64,000 bases of DNA from Roseovarius nubinhibens ISM (GCF_000152625.1 NZ_CH724156.1:1484966-1548965), one strand, 5' to 3'. Counted from the stretch's first letter, positions 45,429-54,921 are shown. Numbers and translations: made by a program. The notes: a model not told the origin generated them from the sequence alone.

Positions 45429-46286
45429 ATGAGTGATCGTTACCATATCGCAATGCTGTGGGTCGAAGGCCCGCTGAGCTATGTCGAACAGCTGTGCATA
45501 CAGTCCTTTCTCGACAACGGCCATGACGTCACCCTCTACCATTACGGCGAGGTGACCAATGTCCCCGACGGGGTCGACATGCGCCATGGCAGCGAAATCC
45601 TCGACCGCGACGAATTCATCGCCCATGGCCGCACCGGCAGCATGGCGCTCTTCTCGGATGTGTTCCGCTATCACCTGCTGACCAAGCTCGACAAAACCAT
45701 CTGGGCCGACACCGACGCCTATTGCATGCGCCCCTTCACGTCGAAGACCGGCCATTTCTTCGGCTGGGAGAGCGACCATCACATCAACGGCGGTGTGCTC
45801 GGCCTGCCCAAGGACAGCGAGGCGCTCGCCGGTCTGCTCGAGATGACCAAGGATGAATATGGCATCCCCTTCTGGTATGGCGACCGGGTGCGCGGCAATC
45901 TGCAGGCGCGGATCGACGCCGGCACGCCCACCCATGTCAGCGAGCTGAACTGGGGCGTCTGGGGCCCGCATGCGGTCACCGCCTATCTCCACAAGACCGG
46001 CGAAGACAAATACGCCTTCCCCTGCGAAGTGCTCTACCCGGTGCCCTATGCGCACCGCCGTCTCATGGTCAACGGCCGCCGCCGCCGCGCGATCGACAAA
46101 TACATCACCGAGAACACGCTCTCGGTGCATCTCTATGGCCGTCGCATCCGCGCCTTTCTCGCCAGCCGCGAGGGCGGGCTCCCCGACGAGGGCGGCTATG
46201 TCCACGAGCTTTGCCAAAAGCACAAGATCGACCCCCGCGCCGCGCCGATTCCCGTCAAGGAAGCGGACACGGTGGACGCGGACTGA
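45429..46286 (+). CDS. GT32-like glycosyltransferase
   Basis: A 285-residue protein with a small GT-A domain. The sugar-binding region SMALFSDVFRYHLLTKLD is followed by the DXD motif in TIWADTDAYCMRPF, and HINGGVLGLP comes later, as in GT32/capsular polysaccharide transferases. No membrane segment is seen. The ATG at 45429 follows AGGAG at 45417-45421. It lies 106 bases after the sulfotransferase-like gene and 17 bases before the methyltransferase gene, in the same glycan cassette. Confidence 0.85.
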   Translation: MSDRYHIAMLWVEGPLSYVEQLCIQSFLDNGHDVTLYHYGEVTNVPDGVDMRHGSEILDRDEFIAHGRTGSMALFSDVFRYHLLTKLDKTIWADTDAYCMRPFTSKTGHFFGWESDHHINGGVLGLPKDSEALAGLLEMTKDEYGIPFWYGDRVRGNLQARIDAGTPTHVSELNWGVWGPHAVTAYLHKTGEDKYAFPCEVLYPVPYAHRRLMVNGRRRRAIDKYITENTLSVHLYGRRIRAFLASREGGLPDEGGYVHELCQKHKIDPRAAPIPVKEADTVDAD

Positions 46287-46303
46287 AGAGTAGAAAGAGA
46301 GAC

Positions 46304-46993
46304 ATGCCCGTCACCTCCACCCTGAATCTGACCGATCTTGCCGACCGCTATGGCTCGGACAAGGGCAGTATCAAACACCGCTATACCGAGCTCTATCATC
46401 TGCTCTTGAACCCCTACCGCCATCGCAAGATCACCTTTCTCGAGATGGGTCTGCTGATTGGCGGGCCGGAACATGGCATCGACAAGGACCGCAAGACCGA
46501 GGATCTCCCCTCGATCCGCATGTGGCTCGAATATTTCACCAAGGCCAATATCCACGGGCTCGACGTGTCGGATTTCTCCTGGTTCAAACACGACCGCTTT
46601 GCCTTTCACCGCTGCGACATGGATGACCGGGCGGAAATCACCCGCGCCGTGTCGGAAATCCCCGGCGGTCTCGACGTTGTGCTCGACGATGCGAGCCATG
46701 CCTCGCACCACCAGCAGAACGCCTTTCTCGAAATCTTCCCCCGGCTCAAATCCGGCGGCATCTACCTGATCGAAGACCTCCGCTGGCAGCCCGACACCTA
46801 TGAAAAGCCCGGCATCACCACCACCGCCGAGCTCTTCCGCTCCTTCATCGACAACCGCGAGTTTAGCCATTCCGACCCGGCCACCGCCGAGGCCTTCAAC
46901 GCCTTCATCCCCGATATGTCGGCCTGTATCGTTTTCCCCGTGCGCTATCAGAAGAACCGCAAGGATCAGGTCGCGGTGATCCACAAACGCTAG
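46304..46993 (+). CDS. Class I SAM-dependent methyltransferase (sugar O-methyltransferase-like)
   Basis: A 229-residue Rossmann-fold methyltransferase. It begins LADRYGSDKGS and continues ITFLEMGLLIGG, the AdoMet site; VVLDDASHASHHQQNAF supplies the conserved acidic/histidine segment. This pattern is found in sugar O-methyltransferases such as those of tetracenomycin and macrolide biosynthesis. Given the neighbouring glycosyltransferases it probably methylates a glycan sugar. The ATG at 46304 follows AGAAAGAG. Confidence 0.82.
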   Translation: MPVTSTLNLTDLADRYGSDKGSIKHRYTELYHLLLNPYRHRKITFLEMGLLIGGPEHGIDKDRKTEDLPSIRMWLEYFTKANIHGLDVSDFSWFKHDRFAFHRCDMDDRAEITRAVSEIPGGLDVVLDDASHASHHQQNAFLEIFPRLKSGGIYLIEDLRWQPDTYEKPGITTTAELFRSFIDNREFSHSDPATAEAFNAFIPDMSACIVFPVRYQKNRKDQVAVIHKR

Positions 46994-47079
46994 GCAAAAC
47001 CCGGGGTCCGGCACCAAAGCCGCTGGCCAAATCAGCGTGAGTATCGCACCCTAAGGCCAGACGTGACCGTGTGTGGGGG

Positions 47080-48594
47080 ATGACCGTGAATTTTGCGATG
47101 AACGCGTTTCAATTGCTGGCGCTGATAGTGATCCTGTCGGTGCTGGCGCTTTGCCTTCTGGCGCTGGTCTTCTTTGTCGTCGACAAGGTCCAGACCGGCG
47201 ACGCCATCCGGCGCAACTACCCGGTCATCGGCCGCTTTCGCCATCTCTTCACCACGCTGGGCGAATTCTTCCGTCAGTATTTCTTTGCCATGGACCGCGA
47301 GGAAATGCCCTTCAACCGGGCCCAGCGCGACTGGGTCAAGGAGGCAGCCCATGGCCATGGCAACATGGTGGCCTTCGGCTCCACCCGGAGCCTGACCGTC
47401 CCCGGCACCCCGATCTTCGTGCCCGCCTCCTTCCCGCCGCTCTCGGATGAATACACCCAGACCGAACCGATGCAGATCGGCCCCTATGCCGCCATCCCCT
47501 ATACAGCCAAATCCATCTTCAACATTTCCGGCATGAGCTATGGCGCCCTGTCGCGCCCGGCGGTCGAGGCGCTGAGCCGCGGCGCCGCCAAGGCGGGCAT
47601 CTGGCTCAACACGGGCGAGGGCGGTCTTTCGCCCCATCACCTCACCGGCGGCTGCGACATCGTCTTTCAGATCGGCACCGCCAAATACGGGGTCCGCGAT
47701 CATCTGGGCGGCATGGATGACGAGCGCCTGCGCGAAATCGGCGACAACCCCCATGTCCGCATGTTCGAGCTCAAGCTCGCCCAAGGCGCCAAACCCGGCA
47801 AGGGCGGCATCCTGCCCGGCACCAAGGTCACGCCCGAGATCGCCGCCATTCGCGGCATCCCCGTGGGCGAGCCGAGCATTTCGCCCAACCGCCATGTCGA
47901 GGTCGCCGATTATGCCGAACTGCTCGACATGATCGACCGCATCCGCCGGGTCACCGGCAAACCGGTGGGGTTCAAAACGGTGATCGGCTCTTCCGACGAT
48001 TGGGGGCAATTCTTTGAGCTGATCCTCGCCCGCGGCATCGAAAGCGCCCCGGATTTCATCACCGTCGACGGCGGCGATGGCGGCACCGGCGCCGCGCCCA
48101 TGCCGCTGATGGATCTGGTCGGCATGCCGCTGCGCGAGGCCTTGCCGCGCATGGTCGACATGCGCGACCGCCACGGGCTCAAGGAGCGGATCCGCATCAT
48201 CGCCAGCGGCAAGCTGATCAACCCCGGCGATGTCGCCTGGGCGATCTGCGCCGGGGCCGATTTCGTCACCTCGGCGCGCGGCTTCATGTTCTCGCTCGGC
48301 TGCATTCAGGCCCTCAAATGCAACAAGAACACCTGCCCCACCGGCATCACCACCCATGACCGGCGGCTGCAGGCCGGTCTCGTGGTCGAGGACAAATATC
48401 TCAAGGTCGCCCGCTACGCCGCCCAGATCGTCGCCGAGGTCGAAACCATCGCCCATTCCGTCGGCGTGACCGAACCGCGCCTCATGCGCCGCCGCCATGT
48501 CCGCATGGTCCAGCCCGATGGCAGCTCGATCCCGATGAACAAGATCCGCCCGAGCATCAATCTCGAGGCCAATCCCACCCCGCCGAAAGGCTAG
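47080..48594 (+). CDS. Membrane-anchored FMN-binding glutamate-synthase-like protein
   Basis: A 504-residue protein. A single N-terminal membrane helix (about 5-30) precedes a full GltS FMN-binding TIM barrel with ISGMSYGALSRPAVEAL, TVDGGDGGTGAAP and the 3Fe-4S cysteines in CIQALKCNKNTCPTG (C-X5-C-X4-C). The glutaminase domain of true glutamate synthase is missing, so ammonia must come from elsewhere or the reaction differs. Such single-domain proteins are widespread and uncharacterised. The ATG at 47080 is preferred to a GTG at 47071. It is convergent with a LysR gene 11 bases on. Confidence 0.88.
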   Translation: MTVNFAMNAFQLLALIVILSVLALCLLALVFFVVDKVQTGDAIRRNYPVIGRFRHLFTTLGEFFRQYFFAMDREEMPFNRAQRDWVKEAAHGHGNMVAFGSTRSLTVPGTPIFVPASFPPLSDEYTQTEPMQIGPYAAIPYTAKSIFNISGMSYGALSRPAVEALSRGAAKAGIWLNTGEGGLSPHHLTGGCDIVFQIGTAKYGVRDHLGGMDDERLREIGDNPHVRMFELKLAQGAKPGKGGILPGTKVTPEIAAIRGIPVGEPSISPNRHVEVADYAELLDMIDRIRRVTGKPVGFKTVIGSSDDWGQFFELILARGIESAPDFITVDGGDGGTGAAPMPLMDLVGMPLREALPRMVDMRDRHGLKERIRIIASGKLINPGDVAWAICAGADFVTSARGFMFSLGCIQALKCNKNTCPTGITTHDRRLQAGLVVEDKYLKVARYAAQIVAEVETIAHSVGVTEPRLMRRRHVRMVQPDGSSIPMNKIRPSINLEANPTPPKG

Positions 48595-48605
48595 GCCCCA
48601 ACAGT

Positions 48606-49463
48606 CTAAACCCCCGGCAGAAACGCGCGGCGGATCGCCTCTTTCATCACCGCCTGCGGCGCGCTCTCCTGCGCCCCGCCGGTGGCGACGACCAGCTTCG
48701 ACGCCGGGGTCGCGCCAAAGCCGAGGCGCTCGCCCGCCACGGTCAGCCCCGGATGCAGCGACGAGCGCCCCAAGAGCCCCACCGCCATCCCCGCATCGAC
48801 GGCGGCCATCACCCCGGCGACGCTCTGGCTGGAATAGGCGATGCGATAGGGCTTGCCCCGCGCCTCGAGCGAGGCAATCGCCACATCCCGCCACCAACAG
48901 GCGTGGTCAAAGAGGGCGACGGGCAACACCTCCTCGCCCGAAAAATCCCGATGCGACGCGGCCACCCAACAGGTCGGATCGGCATAGATCAGCTCTTCAT
49001 GCGGCTTCGGATGCTCCACCTCATAGATCGCGAGATCGAGCGCCCCTTTCTCCAACGCGCCGGGAAACTCGGTGCTGAGCGCACAGGTCACCTCAAGCTC
49101 GACCTGCGCATGATGGCGCATAAAGGCCGACAGGATCTGGGACAGCTTGGCGCGCCCATGATCGTCGGGAATCCCCACCCGCAACTTACCGGTGACCGCC
49201 CGCTGCGACATGTCCCGCAACGCCGCGTCGAGCCGCCCCGTCACCTCCTGCGCAATCGGCAAGAGCTTGCGACCCGCCTCGGCCAGAACAACCCCCCGCC
49301 CGTGCCGCGCAAACACCGGCTGACCAAGGATCGCCTCAAGCCGCTTGATCTGCTGGCTGGTCGCCGATTGCGACCGATGAATGCGCTGCGCCCCATCGGT
49401 TACGCTGCCCGCCTGAGCCACGGCCAAAAAGGTGCGCAGCAGATCGCTCTCCAGCTTTTCCAT
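48606..49463 (-). CDS. LysR-family regulator divergent from permease gene
   Basis: A 285-residue LysR protein with the N-terminal HTH (LLRTFLAVAQAGSVTDGAQR, about residues 8-27) and a periplasmic-binding-like effector domain. It is divergent from the ArsP-type permease at 49548 with an 84-base gap, and is probably its regulator. The effector is unknown. Confidence 0.9.
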   Translation of the reverse strand: MEKLESDLLRTFLAVAQAGSVTDGAQRIHRSQSATSQQIKRLEAILGQPVFARHGRGVVLAEAGRKLLPIAQEVTGRLDAALRDMSQRAVTGKLRVGIPDDHGRAKLSQILSAFMRHHAQVELEVTCALSTEFPGALEKGALDLAIYEVEHPKPHEELIYADPTCWVAASHRDFSGEEVLPVALFDHACWWRDVAIASLEARGKPYRIAYSSQSVAGVMAAVDAGMAVGLLGRSSLHPGLTVAGERLGFGATPASKLVVATGGAQESAPQAVMKEAIRRAFLPGV

Positions 49464-49547
49464 TCAAAAATCCGATGGCTGTTATTCAAGCTATTCGTTT
49501 CACATATCACTTCGCGCCCCCTAAATTCAAGCGAGAGGGAGCACCGC

Positions 49548-50573
49548 ATGACCGATCAAACCGACATCCGACGCCACATGAGCAAGAGACAGATCCTCTG
49601 GGGGCTCGGGCTTGCCACGCTCCTGTGCCTCGCCCTTCTCTGGCCGACCCATGCCGCCAATGCGACTCTCTTCGTCTTTTGGGGGCTGATCGCGGTGGCC
49701 CCCATCGTTCTCCCCGGCATCCTCCTCGCGGCCTGGATCATCGCCAGCGGCGCTGATAGCCACATTGCCCGCGCCTTCGAGGGCCGGACCCTGCGCGCCG
49801 TGATCGTCGCCTCGCTGATCGGGGCCGTCACGCCGGTCTGCGGCGTCACGGTTCTGCCGCTGATGGCGGGGCTTTTGGCGGCGGGCGTCCCGCTCGCGCC
49901 GATCATGGCCTTCTGGCTCTCCTCGCCGATCACCGACCCCGCCATGCTCGCCACCACGGTCGCCACCCTCGGGCTGAGCTTCGCCATCGGCAAGACCGTC
50001 GCGGCCTTTGGCCTTGGCGTCTTCGGCGGCTCGATCACCGCGCTCTTCGCCCGCGCGCCCTGGGCGCAAACCGCGCTGCGCGACAACGGGCTCGCCCGGC
50101 AATTGAGCGCCGCCCGCTGCTGCGGAAAGGCCCAGGCCTTCGAACCCAAAGTCTGGCGCAGCGCGGACCGCCGCCGCGCCTTCGCGAAACAATTCTGGGC
50201 CACGGCACGGCTCATCCTGATCTGCCTGGTCCCGGCCTTCGCCGCCGAATATGCCCTGAACGCCGCGCTGACCCCCGGCTCGCTCGCGACCTATGTCGGC
50301 GAGGACAGCGTCTGGGCCATCCCCGCCGCCGTCTTCGTCGGCGCCCCGGCCTATATCGACGGCTACGCCGCCTTGCCCCTGACGCGCGGGCTGATCGACA
50401 ACGGCATGTCGCAAGGCGCCGCCATGGCCTTCCTGATCTCCGGCGGCGTGGTCAGCATCTGGGGCGCCATGGCCATCGCCCCCGTGCTCAAACTGAAACC
50501 CTTCCTGCTCTATCTCGTGCTGGCCATCCTCGGGTCTCTGGCCGCGGGCTATCTCTTCGAATGGGTGGTGTGA
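49548..50573 (+). CDS. Permease of the ArsP_1 (DUF318) family
   Basis: A 341-residue membrane protein with about eight to nine helices and the twin-signature VCGVTVLPLMAGLLAAGVPL and IDGYAALPLTRGLIDNGMSQ, typical of the ArsP_1/YraQ permease family. A cytoplasmic loop contains a CC pair (AARCCGKAQ). Family members export methyl-arsenicals or other small species, but most are unassigned. No ars gene is nearby. The ATG at 49548 follows GAGAGGGA. A TACCG repeat lies 38 bases after the stop. Confidence 0.85.
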   Translation: MTDQTDIRRHMSKRQILWGLGLATLLCLALLWPTHAANATLFVFWGLIAVAPIVLPGILLAAWIIASGADSHIARAFEGRTLRAVIVASLIGAVTPVCGVTVLPLMAGLLAAGVPLAPIMAFWLSSPITDPAMLATTVATLGLSFAIGKTVAAFGLGVFGGSITALFARAPWAQTALRDNGLARQLSAARCCGKAQAFEPKVWRSADRRRAFAKQFWATARLILICLVPAFAAEYALNAALTPGSLATYVGEDSVWAIPAAVFVGAPAYIDGYAALPLTRGLIDNGMSQGAAMAFLISGGVVSIWGAMAIAPVLKLKPFLLYLVLAILGSLAAGYLFEWVV

Positions 50574-50949
50574 GACCCCCGATCGCCACGCCCCAGACCC
50601 CGAAAATCCGGACAGTCGCGTTACCGTCGCAATACCGACGTGTTACCGACGTCGCTTCAAAATCACCGAATCCCCTGCAATGCCGCCCCTGAATTCGGGC
50701 GGTATTGTAAGGATTAGTAAGGTAAATTCCTGCCTAATTTGGCTTATATGGCAGAATTCATACCAATATAATTACAAATCTTGACACATTTGCCGCGACC
50801 GTGTAGCCCATAGCCATTGCTTTTGGAGGAGCGGCTTGGCGATCTGACGCCGGGCTCGGGCTGGGGGATACCCCGGCGACGGGCTGGAGGAGGGGGACGC
50901 AGAGCCGGCCTATTCAAGGCTGCAAAACGCCAGACCATAGGAAGAAATG
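50574..50949. other. Intergenic region before the sugar-acid operon
   Basis: This ~375-base gap holds TACCG repeat copy 2 and an AT-rich stretch (about 50700-50790), then GC-rich leader sequence with several GGAGG-like runs. The best promoter candidate is TTGACA (50781-50786), spacer 17, TAGCCC (50804-50809); the -10 box is poor. No convincing small gene is seen. Confidence 0.45.
50611..50649 (+). repeat. 39-bp TACCG repeat, copy 2
   Basis: A 39-bp block with TACCG cores at 11-base spacing that differs from copy 3 (60728-60766) at four positions. Similarity to copy 3 continues on both sides (AATCC before; CGCYTCAA and TCAC after), giving about 55 related bases. It lies downstream of the ArsP-type permease in the same orientation. 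Confidence 0.75.
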
Positions 50950-51675
50950 ATGACCGACTATATCCTGTCCAACGAGACGCGCGACAAGCTCCGCAAAGTG
51001 TCCACGGCCTCCGTCGCCACGGCGCTCTACAAACGAGGCCTGCGCAATCAGTTCGTGCAGGGTGTCACCCCCGTCGAGCGCAAGCCGGTGACCATGGTCG
51101 GCCAGGCCTACACCCTGCGCTACATCCCCGCCCGCGAGGATCGCAACCCGATCACCGTCTTCCGCGACCGCGACCACAAACAGCGCGTCGCGGTGGAATC
51201 CTGCCCCGAAGGCCATGTGCTGGTGATGGATGCGCGCAAGGACAGCCGCGCCGCCACCGCCGGCTCGATCCTCGTCACCCGCCTGCAACAGCGCGGCGTG
51301 GCCGGCGTGGTCTCTGACGGCGGCGTGCGGGACGCGGCGGGCATCGGCGCGCTCGACATGCCGGCCTATTTCGCCCGGCCCTCCGCCCCCACCAACCTGA
51401 CGCTGCATGAGGCAATTGACCTCAACGTGCCCATTTCTTGCGGCGATGCGCCGGTCTTTCCGGGCGATGTGATGCTCGGCGATGGCGATGGCGTCATGGT
51501 CATCCCCGCGCATCTCGCCGACGAGATCGCCGAGGAATGCACCGAGATGGAAGCCTATGAGGATTTCGTGCTCGAACAGGTCAATGACGGCGCGGGCATC
51601 ATCGGCCTCTACCCGGGCACCGAGGACGAAAACCTCGTGAAATTCCAAGCATGGCGCGACAAGGCAGGACGGTAA
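50950..51675 (+). CDS. RraA / HMG-aldolase family protein
   Basis: A 241-residue member of the RraA-like superfamily, with LQQRGVAGVVSDGGVRDAAGI holding the Asp/Arg pair used for divalent metal and pyruvate binding in HMG/CHA aldolases. In sugar-acid operons such proteins act as aldolases or dehydratase partners; true RraA proteins instead inhibit RNase E. Position with an aldehyde dehydrogenase and a carboxylate transporter favours the metabolic role. Of two adjacent ATG codons, the second (50950) is better spaced from AGGAAG; 50947 is possible. Confidence 0.82.
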   Translation: MTDYILSNETRDKLRKVSTASVATALYKRGLRNQFVQGVTPVERKPVTMVGQAYTLRYIPAREDRNPITVFRDRDHKQRVAVESCPEGHVLVMDARKDSRAATAGSILVTRLQQRGVAGVVSDGGVRDAAGIGALDMPAYFARPSAPTNLTLHEAIDLNVPISCGDAPVFPGDVMLGDGDGVMVIPAHLADEIAEECTEMEAYEDFVLEQVNDGAGIIGLYPGTEDENLVKFQAWRDKAGR

Positions 51676-51676
51676 C

Positions 51677-53197
51677 ATGACATTCACCCCTCACGGAGAT
51701 CACCTCATCGCGGGCCAGCGCGTGAGCGCAGAGCCGACATTCACCTCCGCCCCCGCGACCGGCCCGGGCTTTGACTTCTCGACCGGCTCGCCCGAACTGG
51801 TGGCCGAGGCCTGCGCCGCGGCGCACGCGGCTTTCCCCGGCTTTGCCGCCACCAGCCGCGAAGAGCGCGCCACGCTCCTGGACACCATCGCCGACGAAAT
51901 CGACGCCCGCGGCGATCAGATCACCGAGATCGGCACCGCCGAAACCGGCCTGCCCGAAGCCCGTCTTCAGGGCGAGCGCGGCCGCACCACCGGTCAGCTC
52001 CGGCTCTTTGCGACCCATATCCGCGACGGCGCCTATCTCGACCGCCGTCACGACACCGCCCTGCCGGACCGCCAGCCGCTGCCGCGTCCCGACCTGCGGA
52101 TGATGCAACGGCCCATCGGCCCGGTTGCGGTCTTCGGCGCGTCGAACTTTCCGCTCGCCTTCTCCACCGCCGGGGGCGACACCGCCGCCGCGCTGGCCGC
52201 GGGCTGCCCGGTCGTGGTCAAGGGCCATGGCGCGCATCCCGGCACCGGCGAGATCGTCGGCGATGCCATCGTCGCGGCGCTGGCCAAGCTCGGCATGGAC
52301 GGCGGCATCTTCAGCCTCGTGCAGGGCGGCACCCGCGCCGTGGGCGAGGCGCTGGTGACCGATCCCCGGATCAAGGCCGTGGGCTTTACCGGCAGCCTCG
52401 GCGGCGGTCGCGCCCTCTTTGATCTCTGCGCCAAACGCCCCGAGCCGATCCCGTTCTTCGGCGAGCTGGGCAGCGTCAACCCGATGTTCGTCCTGCCCGA
52501 GGCCGCCGCCGCGCGCGGCGCCGATCTGGGCCAGGGCTGGGCTGGCAGCCTGACCATGGGCGTCGGCCAGTTCTGCACCAACCCCGGCATCGCCATCGTG
52601 GTGGACGGGCCCGAGGCCGACGCTTTCACCGCCGCCGCAACCGAGGCGCTCAAAGCGGTCGCCGCGCAAACCATGCTGACCGATGGCATGGCCGAGGCCT
52701 ATCGCAGTGGCGCGCGCCGCATGGCCGAGGGCGCGGGCGTCAAATCCCTGCTGACCACCGCCTGTGACGGCCGCTCCGCCGCGCCCTATCTCTTCGAGGT
52801 TTCGGCCGCGGATTGGATGGGCAACGAGGAGCTGTCGGAAGAGGTCTTTGGCCCTCTGGGTCTGGTGATCCGGGTCAAGGACACCGCCGAGATGCTCACC
52901 GTGGCCGAGAGCTTCAAGGGTCAGCTCACCGCGACCCTGCAGATGGACGCGGGCGACATCGATCTGGCGCGCGCGCTCTTGCCGACGCTCGAACGGATGG
53001 CCGGGCGGGTGCTCGCCAATGGCTTCCCCACCGGGGTCGAAGTGGCCGACACGATGGTCCATGGCGGGCCTTACCCGGCCTCCACGAACTTTGGCGCGAC
53101 CTCGGTCGGCACCCTGTCGATCCGCCGCTTCCTGCGCCCGGTCTGCTATCAGAACCTGCCCGAGGCGCTGCTGCCGGCAGATCTTCAGGCCGGCTAA
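51677..53197 (+). CDS. 2,5-dioxovalerate (alpha-ketoglutaric semialdehyde) dehydrogenase-like enzyme
   Basis: A 506-residue aldehyde dehydrogenase of the NADP-dependent KGSADH type. VFGASNFPLAFSTAGGD marks the cofactor domain, the general-base glutamate is in FFGELGSVNPM and the catalytic cysteine in GQFCTNPG. This sequence type oxidises 2,5-dioxopentanoate to 2-oxoglutarate in glucarate, galactarate, arabinose and hydroxyproline breakdown. It starts 1 base after the preceding gene. The upstream dehydratases are not in the window, so the entry sugar acid is open. Confidence 0.88.
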   Translation: MTFTPHGDHLIAGQRVSAEPTFTSAPATGPGFDFSTGSPELVAEACAAAHAAFPGFAATSREERATLLDTIADEIDARGDQITEIGTAETGLPEARLQGERGRTTGQLRLFATHIRDGAYLDRRHDTALPDRQPLPRPDLRMMQRPIGPVAVFGASNFPLAFSTAGGDTAAALAAGCPVVVKGHGAHPGTGEIVGDAIVAALAKLGMDGGIFSLVQGGTRAVGEALVTDPRIKAVGFTGSLGGGRALFDLCAKRPEPIPFFGELGSVNPMFVLPEAAAARGADLGQGWAGSLTMGVGQFCTNPGIAIVVDGPEADAFTAAATEALKAVAAQTMLTDGMAEAYRSGARRMAEGAGVKSLLTTACDGRSAAPYLFEVSAADWMGNEELSEEVFGPLGLVIRVKDTAEMLTVAESFKGQLTATLQMDAGDIDLARALLPTLERMAGRVLANGFPTGVEVADTMVHGGPYPASTNFGATSVGTLSIRRFLRPVCYQNLPEALLPADLQAG

Positions 53198-53754
53198 AGA
53201 CACACCAACGGCCCGCCGTCTCCGGGGCGGCGGGTCGATCCAGCCCTAGCGAGGCAAAAGCTTACAACTTTTGCAAAACGCGTCAGCCCAAGACGCGGAT
53301 CGGGGCAGATTCCCCCGGATATGTATGTTTAGTGAACAAATATTGGGCAAATACGGGCAAAAAAACCGCGCAACTTGTCAAATTTGTGTTGATTTGTAAA
53401 AATCCACTGACTAATGTAATCCAAGCTTCATCGACCCCGCCCAAGCTGCGGACCGCCGAAGAAGCCAGCCGAGACGGTAGGGGAGGATCGTATCAGTTGC
53501 AGCGGAGGCGCGGAGACCCGTGCATCCCGACGCAAGGCAGACCGGGGATCGCGCGCCAGAACAGGCCGCCCCATCGGAACCTGCCAGGGCCATGGGTCAG
53601 CCGACCTGTCCGGCCTCATGGCACAGCTCGCTGACGACAGTGCTGACCAGAATTCAGACCGCCGCCCCGGCAAGGCCCCGCTTTTCCGGACCAGTCGGCA
53701 CACGCATGACGCCAGCCCCGCTGGCACACCATATCTGTAGAGGAGGAACAGATC
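53198..53754. other. Intergenic region before tctCBA, with hairpin and candidate promoter
   Basis: This gap of 557 bases begins with a 7-bp hairpin, CCCGCCG (53212-53218) and CGGCGGG (53228-53234), possibly ending the dehydrogenase transcript. An AT-rich block follows (53320-53420) with a candidate promoter TTGTCA (53375-53380), spacer 16, TAAAAA (53397-53402). That would leave a leader of about 350 bases. No recognisable protein, tRNA or riboswitch was seen in it. Confidence 0.45.
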
Positions 53755-54720
53755 TTGTTTTACAAAAGCCTGAAAACCACAGTCGGGGCAGCGCTTGGCG
53801 CGGCCATTCTCGCAACATCCGTCGCCGCGGCCGAGTTTCCGACCCGCGACATCCGCCTGATCGTGCCATGGCCCGCAGGCGGCGGCGCCGATGCCATCTC
53901 GCGCAAGATTTCGAACATCGCCGAGCAGAACCTGCCGAAATCCATCTATGTGGAAAACATCGCCGGGGCCGTCACCGCCACCGGGCTGATCCAGATGACC
54001 AGCGCCCGCCCCGATGGCCACACCGTCGGCGTGCTGACCTATGACAGTGTCATCACCCTGCCGCGCGGCCAGATGGTTCCGGGCTATTCGCTCGACAATA
54101 TGAAGCCCATCGCCCGCATCACCTCCGAGGCCGACGCCATCGTCGTCTCCAAACATTCGGGCATCGAAAGCTATGAAGACCTGATCGCTCGGGCCAAGGA
54201 AAACCCTGGCCAGGTGCGCGTCGGCGTGGCCCCCAAGGGCTCGGGCCCGTACCTGTCGGTGATGCAGCTCGAAAAACTGCTCGACGTGGATTTCAACGTC
54301 ATCACCTATGCCGGCTCCTCGGCTGCCGAAGCCGAGGCGCTGCTCTCGGGGGAACTCGACGCCGCCATCTCGAGCCTCGGTGATTTCAGCGGCCTTCTCG
54401 CCTCGGGCGATGCCAAGGGCGTGGTCGAACTGACCTCGGTGCAGAACGCCACCTACACCGACGTGCCGACGCTGAAATCCAAAGGTCACGACCTGCAAAC
54501 CGGCAGCTTCATCATTCTCGCGGCCCCGGCCAACACGCCCGATGATGCGGTGGCCACGCTCGAAACCACCTTCAAGGCCGCCTATGACACGCCCGAGTTC
54601 CAGGACTGGCTGGCCCAGGTCGGCGTGACCGCCGATTGGCTCGGCTCCGACGAGGTGGTCGCTTGGATCGACGATCTGCAGACCAAGACCTTCGCCCTGA
54701 TGGACGAGCTCGAACTCTGA
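53755..54720 (+). CDS. tctC: Tripartite tricarboxylate transporter substrate-binding protein (TctC/Bug family)
   Basis: A 321-residue periplasmic protein. A signal peptide covers residues 1-25 (cleavage near SVAAA-EF), followed by FPTRDIRLIVPWPAGGGAD, the Bug-family carboxylate-binding start. The start codon is TTG at 53755 behind a perfect AGGAGG (53741-53746) with 8 bases spacing, and no better ATG exists. It delivers a carboxylate ligand to TctAB. A long leader precedes it and a 201-base gap with a small hairpin (about 54745-54759) follows, which may favour higher amounts of TctC than TctBA. Confidence 0.92.
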   Translation: MFYKSLKTTVGAALGAAILATSVAAAEFPTRDIRLIVPWPAGGGADAISRKISNIAEQNLPKSIYVENIAGAVTATGLIQMTSARPDGHTVGVLTYDSVITLPRGQMVPGYSLDNMKPIARITSEADAIVVSKHSGIESYEDLIARAKENPGQVRVGVAPKGSGPYLSVMQLEKLLDVDFNVITYAGSSAAEAEALLSGELDAAISSLGDFSGLLASGDAKGVVELTSVQNATYTDVPTLKSKGHDLQTGSFIILAAPANTPDDAVATLETTFKAAYDTPEFQDWLAQVGVTADWLGSDEVVAWIDDLQTKTFALMDELEL

Positions 54721-54921
54721 GCCGAAACGCCCCTCCTGCCTTCGCCCGCTCGTGGCGGGGGCAGACCCTGGGCAGGGCCCCGCGACACGGCCATTGGCGC
54801 CGCAGGCCCCGCCCCGCTATCCTAACCCCGAGGTTCACGCGCGCAGGCCTCGACGGCCCCGGTGGCCAGCTGACCACCCCCCGCGCGCAAGACCTGACCA
54901 CACCCAGCCCGGGAGACGACG

